From positions 5,146,001-5,210,000 of the forward strand of contig OX579637.1 of NCBI GenBank assembly GCA_951230915.1: 64,000 nucleotides of DNA, in the 5' to 3' direction. The translations under genes and the position numbers were made by a program. Every line of letters begins with the position of its first letter. Position 1 is the first letter of the stretch. Below the pieces are notes generated by a model that was not told the origin of the DNA, did not search any database, and was given only the letters and a program-made list of their open reading frames with translations. Shown one piece after another: positions 49,741 to 61,700 of the stretch. The DNA is from Antitrichia curtipendula. Taxonomy: Eukaryota > Streptophyta > Bryopsida > Hypnales > Leucodontaceae.

Positions 49741-52700
49741 AGAATTTGCTTTCCCTGTACTCTGGGGATCCAAATTCAAATGACATAGAATTTGTTGGCC
49801 ATTTGACGAGTTCAAAAAAATAGACAAGTTGTAAATAATTTCCACATGTAGAATCCATGTGGAGATTCCATTCTTTCCGCAATATGCTAGTTTCATTACA
49901 CAAATGAGATACTAAAAGAAGACCCCATCCCCTGTACTTTGGGGATCCAAATTCAAATGTCATGGAATTTGTTGGCCATTTCACAAGTTCAAAAAATTGT
50001 ACAAGTTGTAAATAATCCCCACATGAAGAATCCATGTGGGATTCCATTCTTGCCGCAATATGCTAGATTCATTACACAAATGAGATACTAAAAGAATCCC
50101 CCATCCCCTGTACTTTGGGGATCCAAATTCAAATGTCATAGAATTTGTTGGCCATTTTACAAGTTCAAAAAACTGAACAAGTTGTAAATAATTTCCACAT
50201 GTAGAATCCATGTGGAGATTCCATTCTTTCCGCAATATGCTAGTTTTATTATGTGAATGAAATATTAAAAGAATTCGCCATGCCCTGTACTCTGGGGATC
50301 TAAATTCAAATGTCATAGAATTTGTTGGCCATTTGACAAGTTCAAAAAAATGTACAAGTTGTAAACAATCTCCACATGTTGAATCTATGTCGAGATTCCA
50401 TTCTTGCCGAAATATGCTAATTTTATTATGTGAATGAAATATTAAAAGAATTCGCCATGCCTTGTACTTTAGGGATCCAAATTCAAATGTCATGGAATTT
50501 GTTGGGCATTTGACAAATTCAAAAAAATGTACAAGTTGTAAACATTCCCCACATGTTGAATCTATGTCGAGATTCCATTCTTGCCGCAATATGCTAATTT
50601 TATTATGTGAATGAAATATTAAAAGAATTCGCCATGCCTTGTACTTTAGGGATCCAAATTCAAATGTCATAGAATTATTTGGCCATCTGACAAGTTCAAA
50701 AAAGTGTACAAGTTGTAAACAATCCCCACATGTAGAATCCATGTGGAGATTCCATTCTTTCCACAATATGCTAGTTTCATTACACAAATGATATACTAAA
50801 AGAAGACCCCATCCCCTGTACTTTGGGGATCCAAATTCAAATGTCATTGAATTTGTTGGGCATTTGACGAGTTCAAAAAAATGTACAAGTTGTAAATAAT
50901 CCCCACATGAAGAATCCATGTGGGGATTCCATTCTTGTCGCAATATGCTAGTTTAATTACACAAATGAGATACTAAAAGAATCCCCCATCCCCTGTACTT
51001 TGGGGATCCAAATTCAAATGTCATGGAATTTGTTGGCCATTTCACAAGTTCAAAAAACTGTACAAGTTGTAAATAATCCCCACATGAAGAATCCATGTGG
51101 GGATTCCATTCTTGCCGCAATATGCTAGTTTAATTACACAAATGAGATACTAAAAGAATCCCCCATCCCCTGTACTTTGGGGATCCAAATTCAAATGTCA
51201 TAGAATTTGTTGGCCATTTGACGAGTTCAAAAAACTGAACAAGTTGTAAATAATTTCCACATGTAGAATCCATGTGGAGATTCCATTCATTCCGCAATAT
51301 GCTAGTTTTATTATGTGAATGAAATATTAAAAGAATTCGCCATGCCCTGTACTCTGGGGATCTAAATTCAAATGTCATAGAATTAATTGGCCATTTGACA
51401 AGTTCAAAAAAATGTACAAGTTGTAAACAATCCCCACATGTTGAATCTATGTCGAGTTTCCATTCTTGCCGCAATATGCTAGTTTTATTATGTGAATGAA
51501 ATATTAAAAGAATTCGCCATGCCTTGTACTTTAGGGATCCAAGTTCAAATGTCATGGAATTTGTTGGCCATTTGACGAGTTCAAAAAAATGTACAAGTTG
51601 TAAATAATCCCCACATGTAGAGTCCATGTGGGGATTCCATTCTTGCCGCAATATGCTAGTTTTATTATATGAATGAAATATTAAAAGAATTCGCTTTCCC
51701 TGTACTCTGGGGATCCAAATTCAAATGACATAGAATTTGTTGGCCATTTGACGAGTTCAAAAAAATGTACAAGTTGTAAATAATTTCCACATGTAGAATC
51801 CATGTGGAGATTCCATTCTTGCCGCAATATGCTAGTTTCATTACACAAATGAGATACTAAAAGAAGACCCCATCCCCTGTACTTTGGGGATCCAAATTCA
51901 AATGTCATGGAATTTGTTGGCCATTTCACAAGTTCAAAAAACTGTACAAGTTGTAAATAATCCCCACATGAAGAATCCATGTGGGGATTCCATTCTTGCC
52001 GCAATATGCTAGTTTAATTACACAAATGAGATACTAAAAGAATCCCCCATCCCCTGTACTTTGGGGATCCAAATTCAAATGTCATGGAATTTGTTGGCCA
52101 TTTCACAAGTTCAAAAAACTGTACAAGTTTTAAATAATTTCCACATGAAGAATCCATGTGGGGATTCCATTCTTGCCGCAATATGCTAGTTTAATTACAC
52201 AAATGAGATACTAATAGAATCCCCCATAACCTGTACTTTGGGGATCCAAATTCAAATGTCATAGAATTTGTTGGCCATTTGACAAGTTCAAAAAACTGAA
52301 CAAGTTGTAAATAATTTCCACATAAAGAATCCATGTGGAGATTCCATTCTTTCCGCAATATGCTAGTTTTATTATGTGAATGAAATATTAAAAGAATTCG
52401 CCATGCCCTGTACTCTGGGGATCTAAATTCAAATGTCATAGAATTTGTTGGCCATTTGACAAGTTCAAAAAAATGTACAAGTTGTAAACAATCCCCACAT
52501 GTTGAATCTATGTCGAGATTCCATTCTTGCCGCAATATGCTAATTTTATTATGTGAATGAAATATTAAAAGAATTCGCCATGCCTTGTACTTTAGGGATC
52601 CAAGTTCAAATGTCATGGAATTTGTTGGCCATTTGACGAGTTCAAAAAAATGTACAAGGTGTAAATATTCCCCACATGCAGAGTCCATGTGGGGATTCCA

Positions 52701-55700
52701 TTCTTGCCGCAATATGCTAGTTTTATTATATGAATGAAATATTAAAAGAATTTGCTTTCCCTGTACTCTGGGGATCCAAATTCAAATGACATAGAATTTG
52801 TTGGCCATTTGACGAGTTCAAAAAAATGTACAAGTTGTAAATAATTTCCACATGTAGAATCCATGTGGAGATTCCATTCTTTCCGCAATATGCTAGTTTC
52901 ATTACACAAATGAGATACTAAAAGAAGACCCCATCCCCTGTACTTTGGGGATCCAAATTCAAATGTCATGGAATTTGTTGGCCATTTCACAAGTTCAAAA
53001 AATTGTACAAGTTGTAAATAATCCCCACATGAAGAATCCATGTGGGGATTCCATTCTTGCCGCAATATGCTAGATTCATTACACAAATGAGATACTAAAA
53101 GAATCCCCCATCCCCTGTACTTTGGGGATCCAAATTCAAATGTCATAGAATTTGTTGGCCATTTCACAAGTTCAAAAATTTGAACAAGTTGTAAATAATT
53201 TCCACATGTAGAATCCATGTGGAGATTCCATTCTTTCCGCAATATGCTAGTTTTATTATGTGAATGAAATATTAAAAGAATTCGCCATGCCCTGTACTCT
53301 GGGGATCTAAATTCAAATGTCATAGAATTTGTTGGCCATTTGACAAGTTCAAAAAAATGTACAAGTTGTAAACAATCTCCACATGTTGAATCTATGTCGA
53401 GATTCCATTCTTGCCGAAATATGCTAATTTTATTATGTGAATGAAATATTAAAAGAATTCGCCATGCCTTGTACTTTAGGGATCCAAATTCAAATGTCAT
53501 GGAATTTGTTGGCCATTTGACGAGTTCAAAAAAATGTACAAGTTGTAAATAATCCCCACATGCAGAGTCCATGTGGGGATTCCATTCTTGCCGCAATATG
53601 CTAATTTTATTATGTGAATGAAATATTAAAAGAATTCGCCATGCCTTGTACTTTAGGGATCCAAATTCAAATGTCATAGAATTATTTGGCCATCTGACAA
53701 GTTCAAAAAAGTGTACAAGTTGTAAACAATCCCCACATGTAGAATCCATGTGGAGATTCCATTCTTTCCGCAATATGCTAGTTTCATTACACAAATGAGA
53801 TACTAAAAGAAGACCCCATCCCCTGTACTTTGGGGATCCAAATTCAAATGTCATTGAATTTGTTGGGCATTTCACAAGTTCAAAAAAATGTACAAGTTGT
53901 AAATAATCCCCACATGAAGAATCCATGTGGGGATTCCATTCTTGCCGCAATATGCTAGTTTAATTACACAAATGAGATACTAAAAGAATCCCCCATCCCC
54001 TGTACTTTGGGGATCCAAATTCAAATGTCATGGAATTTGTTGGCCATTTCACAAGTTCAAAAAACTGTACAAGTTGTAAATAATCCCCACATGAAGAATC
54101 CATGTGGGGATTCCATTCTTGCCGCAATATGCTAGTTTAATTACACAAATGAGATACTAAAAGAATCCCCCATCCCCTGTACTTTGGGGATCCAAATTCA
54201 AATGTCATAGAATTTGTTGGCCATTTGACAAGTTCAAAAAACTGAACAAGTTGTAAATAATTTCCACATGTAGAATCCATGTGGAGATTCCATTCATTCC
54301 GCAATATGCTAGTTTTATTATGTGAATGAAATATTAAAAGAATTCGCCATGCCCTGTACTCTGGGGATCTAAATTCAAATGTCATAGAATTAATTGGCCA
54401 TTTGACAAGTTCAAAAAAATGTACAAGTTGTAAACAATCCCCACATGTTGAATCTATGTCGAGTTTCCATTCTTGCCGCAATATGCTAATTTTATTATGT
54501 GAATGAAATATTAAAAGAATTCGCCATGCCTTGTACTTTAGGGATCCAAGTTCAAATGTCATGGAATTTGTTGGCCATTTGACGAGTTCAAAAAAATGTA
54601 CAAGTTGTAAATAATCCCCACATGTAGAGTCCATGTGGGGATTCCATTATTGCCGCAATATGCTAGTTTTATTATATGAATGAAATATTAAAAGAATTCG
54701 CTTTCCCTGTACTCTGGGGATCCAAATTCAAATGACATAGAATTTGTTGGCCATTTGACGAGTTCAAAAAAATGTACAAGTTGTAAATAATTTCAACATG
54801 TAGAATCCATGTTGAGATTCCATTCTTTCCGCAATATGCTAGTTTCATTACACAAATGAGATACTAAAAGAAGACCCCATCCCCTGTACTTTGGGGATCC
54901 AAATTCAAATGTCATGGAATTTGTTGGCCATTTCACAAGTTCAAAAAACTGTACAAGTTGTAAATAATCCCCACATGAAGAATCCATGTGGGGATTCCAT
55001 TCTTTCCGCAATATGCTAGTTTAATTACACAAATGAGATACTAAAAGAATCCCCCATCCCCTGTACTTTGGGGATCCAAATTCAAATGTCATGGAATTTG
55101 TTGGCCATTTCACAAGTTCAAAAAACTGTACAAGTTGTAAATAATCCCCACATGAAGAATCCATGTGGGGATTCCATTCTTGCCGCAATATGCTAGTTTA
55201 ATTACACAAATGAGATACTAAAAGAATCCCCCATAACCTGTACTTTGGGGATCCAAATTCAAATGTCATAGAATTTGTTGGCCATTTGACGAGTTCAAAA
55301 AACTGAACAAGTTGTAAATAATTTCCACATAAAGAATCCATGTGGAGATTCCATTCTTTCCGCAATATGCTAGTTTTATTATGTGAATGAAATATTAAAA
55401 GAATTCGCCATGCCCTGTACTCTGGGGATCTAAATTCAAATGTCATAGAATTTGTTGGCCTTTTGACAAGTTCAAAAAAATGTACAAGTTGTAAACAATC
55501 CCCACATGTTGAATCTATGTCGAGATTCCATTCTTGCCGCAATATGCTAATTTTATTATGTGAATGAAATATTAAAAGAATTCGCCATGCCTTGTACTTT
55601 AGGGATCCAAGTTCAAATGTCATGGAATTTGTTGGCCATTTGACGAGTTCAAAAAAATGTACAAGGTGTAAATATTCCCCACATGCAGAGTCCATGTGGG

Positions 55701-55753
55701 GATTCCATTCTTGCCGCAATATGCTAGTTTTATTATATGAATGAAATATTAAA
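49741..55753. repeat. Tandem duplication of a 17-monomer block, 3,007 bp
   Basis: Copy 1 is about 49,741-52,746 and copy 2 about 52,747-55,753. Markers repeat at 3,007 bp: AGAATTATTTGGCCATCTG (50,671 and 53,678), AGAATTAATTGG (51,379 and 54,386) and ACAAGGTGTAAATATTC (52,654 and 55,661). Copy 1 is one base shorter because of a deletion in CATGTGGGATTCC near 50,037. Copies differ at scattered sites, for example CTAGTTTT at about 51,479 against CTAATTTT at about 54,486. A fragment with the first marker recurs at 57,569. Confidence 0.85.
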
Positions 55754-58700
55754 AGAATTCGCTTTCCCTGTACTCTGGGGATCCAAATTCAAATGACATA
55801 GAATTTGTTGGCCATTTGACGAGTTCAAAAAAATGTACAAGTTGTAAATAATTTCCACATGTAAAATCCATGTGGAGATTCCATTCTTTCCGCAATATGC
55901 TAGTTTCATTACACAAATGAGATACTAAAAGAAGACCCCATCCCCTGTACTTTGGGGATCCAAATTCAAATGTCATGGAATTTGTTGGCCATTTCACAAG
56001 GTCAAAAAATTGTAAAAGTTGTAAATAATCCCCACATGAAGAATCCATGTGGGGATTCCATTCTTGCCGCAATATGCTAGTTTCATTACACAAATGAGAT
56101 ACTAAAAAAAGACCCCATCCCCTGTACTTTGGGGATCCAAATTCAAATGTCATAGAATTTGTTGGCCATTTGACGAGTTCAAAAAACTGAACAAGTTGTA
56201 AATAATTTCCACATGTAGAATCCATGTGGAGATTCCATTCATTCCGCAATATGCTAGTTTTATTATGTGAATGAAATATTAAAAGAATTCGCCATGCCCT
56301 GTACTTTAGGGATCCAAGTTCAAATGTCATGGAATTTGTTGGCCATTTGACAATTTCAAAAAAATGTACAAGTTGTAAATAATTTCAACATGTAGAATCC
56401 ATTTGGAGATTCCATTCTTGCTGCAATATGCTAGTTTAATTACACAAATGAGATACTTAATGAATCCCCCATCCCCTGTACTCTGGGGATCCAAATTCAA
56501 ATGTCATAGAATTTGTTGGCCATTTGACGAGTTCAAAAAAATGTACAAGTTGTAATTAATTCCCACATGTAGAGTCCATGTGGGGATTCCATTCTTGCCG
56601 CAATATGGTAGTTTCATTATATGAATGAAATATTAAAAGAATTCGCCATGCCCTGTACTTTGGGGATCCAAATTCAAATATCCTGGAATTTGTTGGCCAT
56701 CTGACAAGTTCAAAACAATGTACAAGTTGTAAACAATCCCCACATGTTGAATCTATGTCGAGATTCCATTCATGCCGCAATATGCTAGTTTTATTATGTG
56801 AATGAAATATTAAAAGAATTCGCCATGCCCTGTACTCTGGAGATCTAAATTCAAATGTCATAGAATTTATTGGCCATTTGACGAGTTCAAAAAAATGTAC
56901 AAGTTGTAAATAATTCCCACATGTAGAGTCCATGTGGGGATTCCATTCTTGCCGCAATATGCTAGTTTTATTATATGAATGAAATATTAAAAGAATTCGC
57001 TTTCCCTGTACTCTGGGAATCTAAATTCAAATGTCATAGAATTTGTTGGCCATCTGACAAGTTCAAAACAATGTACAAGTTGTAAACAATCCCCACATGT
57101 TGAATCTATGTCGAGATTCCATTCATGCCGCAATATGCTAGTTTTATTATGTGAATGAAATATTAAAAGAATTCGCCATGCCCTGTACTCTGGAGATCTA
57201 AATTCAAATGTCATAGAATTTGTTGGCCATTTGACGAGTTCAAAAAACTGAACAAGTTGTAAATAATTTCCACATGTAGAATCCATGTGGAGATTCCATT
57301 CTTTCCGCAATATGCTAGTTTTATTATGTGAATGAAATATTAAAAGAATTCGCCATGCCCTGTACTCTGGGGATCTAAATTCAAATGCCATAGAATTTGT
57401 TGGCCATTTGACAAGTTCAAAATAATGTACAAGTTGTAAATAATTTCCACATGTAGAATCCATGTGGGGATTCCATTCTTGCCGCAATATGCTAGTTTTA
57501 TTATGTGAATGAAATATTAAAAGAATTCGCCATGCCCTGTGCTCTGGGGATCTAAATTCAAATGTCATAGAATTATTTGGCCATCTGACAAGTTCAAAAA
57601 AGTGTACAAGTTGTAAACAATCCCCACATGTAGAATCCATGTGGAGATTCCATTCTTTCCGCAATATGCTAGTTTCATTACACAAATGAGATACTAAAAG
57701 AAGACCCCATCCCCTGTACTTTGGGGATCCAAATTCAAATGTCATGGAATTTGTTGGGCATTTCACAAGTTCAAAAAAATGTACAAGTTGTAAATAATCC
57801 CCACATGAAGAATCCATGTGGGGATTCCATTCTTGCCGCAATATGCTAGTTTAATTACACAAATGAGATACTAAAAGAATCCCCCATCCCCTGTACTTTG
57901 GGGATCCAAATTCAAATGTCATAGAATTTGTTGGCCATTTGACGAGTTCAAAAAACTGAACAAGTTGTAAATAATTTCCACATGTAGAATCCATGTGCAG
58001 ATTCCATTATTTCCGCAATATGCTAGCTTATTATGTGAATGAAATATTAAAAGAATTCGCCATGCCCTGTACTCTGGAGATCTAAATTCAAATGTCATAG
58101 AATTTGTTGGCCATTTGACAAGTTCAAAAAACTGAACAAGTTGTAAATAATTTCAACATGTATAGTCCATGTGGGGATTCCATTCTTGCCGCAATATGCT
58201 AGTTTTATTATATGAATGAAATATTAAAAGAATTTGCTTTCCCTGTACTCTGGGGATCCAAATTCAAATGCCATAGAATTTGTTGGCCATTTGACAAGTT
58301 CAAAAAAATGTACAAGTTGTATATAATTTCCACATGTAGAATCCATGTGGGGATTCCATTCTTGCCGCAATATGCTAGTTTTATTATGTGAATGAAATAT
58401 TAAAAGAATTCGCCATTCTCTATACTTTGGGGATCCAAATTCAAATGTCATAGAATTTGTTGGCCATTTGACGAGTTCAAAAAAATGTACAAGTTGTAAA
58501 TAATTTCCACATGTAGAGTCCATGTGGGGATTCCATTCTTGCCGCAATATGCTAGTTTTATTATGTGAATGAAATATTAAAAGAATCCCCCATCCCCTGT
58601 ACTTTGGGGATCTAAATTCAAATGTCATGGAATTTGTTGGCCATTTGGCGAGTTCAAAAAAATGTACAAGTTGTAAACAATCCCCACATGTTGAATCTAT

Positions 58701-61700
58701 GTCGAGTTTCCATTCTTTCCGCAATATGCTAGTTTTATTATATGAATGAAATATTAAAAGAATTCGCTTTCCCTGTACTCTAGGGATCCAAATTCAAATG
58801 ACATAGAATTTGTTGGCCATTTGACGAGTTCAAAAAAATGTACAAGTTGTAAATAATTTCCACATGTAGAGTCCATGTGGGGATTCCATTCTTGCCGCAA
58901 TATGCTAGTTTTATTATATGAATGAAATATTAAAAGAATTCGCTTTCCCTGTACTCTGGGGATCCAAATTCAAATGACATAGAATTTGTTGGCCATTTGA
59001 GAAGTTCAAAAAAATGTACAAGTTGTAAATAATTTCCACATGTAGAGTCCATGTGGGGATTCCATTCTTGCCGCAATATGCTAGTTTTATTATATGAATG
59101 AGATATTAAAAGAATTCGCTTTCCCTGTACTCTGGGATCCAAATTCAAATGACATAGAATTTGTTGGCCATTTGACGAGTTCAAAAAACTGTACAGGTTG
59201 TAAATAATCCCCACATGTAGAATCCATGTGGGGATTCCATTTTTGCCGCAATATGCTAGTTTTATTATATGAATGAAATATTAAAAGAATTCGCTTTCCC
59301 TGTACTCTGGGGATCCAAATTCAAATGACATAGAATTTGTTGGCCATTTGACGAGTTCAAAAAACTGTACAGGTTGTAAATAATCCCCACATGAAGAATC
59401 CATGTGGGGATTCCATTCTTTCCGCAATATGCTAGTTTTATTATGTGAATGAAATATTAAAAGAATTCGCCATGCCCTGTACTCTGGGGATCCAAATTCA
59501 AATGTCATGGAATTTGTTGGCCATTTGACAAGTTCAAAACAATGTACAAGTTGTAAATAATCCCCACATGTAGAATCCATGTGGAGATTCCATTCATGCC
59601 GCAATATGCTAGTTTTATTATGTGAATGAAATATTAAAAGAATTCGCCATGCCCTTTACTGTGGAGATCTAAATTCAAACGTCATAGAATTTATTGGCCA
59701 TTTGACGAGTTCAAAAAAATGTACAAGTTGTAAATAATCCCCACATGTAGAATCCATGTGGGGATTCCATTCTTGCCGCAATATGCTAGTTTTATTATGT
59801 GAATGAAATATTAAAAGAATTCGCCATGCCCTGTACTCTGGAGATCCAAATTCAAATGTCATACAATTTGTTGGCCATTTGACGAGTTCAAAAAACTGTA
59901 CAAGCTGTGAATAATCCCCACATGTAGAATCCATGTGGGGATCCATTCTTGCCGCAATATGCTAGTTTTATTATGTGAATGAAATATTAAAAGAATTCGC
60001 CATGCCTTGTACTTTAGGGATCCAAATTCAAATGTCATAGAATTTGTTGGCCATTTGACGAGTCCAAAAAACTGTACAGGTTGTAAATAATCCCCACATG
60101 TAGAATCCATGTGGGGATTCCATTCTTGCCGCAATATGCTAGTTTTATTATGTGAATGAAATATTAAAAGAATTCGCCATGCCCTGTACTCTGGAGACCC
60201 AAATTCAAATGTCATACAATTTGTTGGCCATTTGACGAGTTCAAAAAACTGTAGAAGTTGTGAATAATTCCCACATGTAGAATCCATGTGGGGATCCATT
60301 CTTGCCGCAATATGCTAGTTTTATTATGTGAATGAAATATTAAAAGAATCCGCCATGCCCTGTACTTTAAGGATCCAAATTCAAATGTCATAGAATTTGT
60401 TGGCCATTTGACGAGTTCAAAAAAATGTATAAGTTGTTAATAATCCCCACATGTAGAATCCATGTGGGGATTCCATTCTTGCCGCAATATGCTAGTTTTA
60501 TTATATGAATGAAATATTAAAAGAATTCACTTTCCCTGTACTCTGGGGATCCAAATTCAAATGACATAGAATTTGTTGGCCATTTGACGAGTTCAAAAAA
60601 ATGTACAAGTTGTAAATAATTTCCACATGTAGAATCCATGTGGAGATTCCATTCTTTCCGCAATATGCTAGTTTAATTACACAAATGAGATACTAAAAGA
60701 ATCCCCCATCCCCTGTACTTTGGGGTTCCAAATTCAAATGTCATGGAATTTGTTGGCCATTTGACAAATTCAAAAAAATGTACAAGTTGTAAACAATCCC
60801 CACATGTTGAATCTATGTCGAGATTCCATTCTCGCCGCAATATGCTAATTATTTGACGGGAATGAAAGATTAAAGGGACTCGGCATGGCGTGTACTTTAA
60901 GGATCCAAATTCAAATGTCATAGAATTTGTTTGCCATTTGACGAGTTCAAAAAAATGTACAAGTTGTAAACAATCCCCACATGTAGAATCCATGTGGGGA
61001 TTCCATTCTTTCCGCAATATGCTAATTTTATTATGTGAATGAAATATTAAAAGAATTCGCCATGCCTTGTACTTTAGGGATCCAAATTCAAATGTCATGG
61101 AATTTGTTGGCCATTTCACAAGTTCAAAAAACTGTACAAGTTGTAAATAATCCTCACATGAAGAATCCATGTGGGGATTCCATTCTTGCCGCAATATGCT
61201 AGTTTAATTACACAAATGAGATACTAAAAGAATCCCCCATCCCCTGTACTTTGGGGATCCAAATTCAAATGTCATAGAATTTGTTGGCGATTTGACGAGT
61301 TCAAAAAACTGAACAAGTTGTAAATAATTTCCACATGTAGAATCCATGTGGAGATTCCATTCTTTCCGCAATATGCTAGTTTTATTATGTGAATGAAATA
61401 TTAAAAGAATTCGCCATGCCCTGTACTCTGGGGATCTAAATTCAAATGTCATAGAATTTGTTGGCCATATGACAAGTTCAAAAAAATGTACAAGTTGTAA
61501 ACAATCCCCACATGTTGAATCTATGTCGAGATTCCATTCTTGCCGCAATATGCCAATTTTATTATGTGAATGAAATATTAAAAGGATTCGCCATGCCTTG
61601 TACTTTAGGGATCCAAATTCAAATGTCATGGAATTTGTTGCCATTTGACGAGTTCAAAAAAATGTACAAGTTGTAAATAATTCCCACATGTAGAGTCCAT

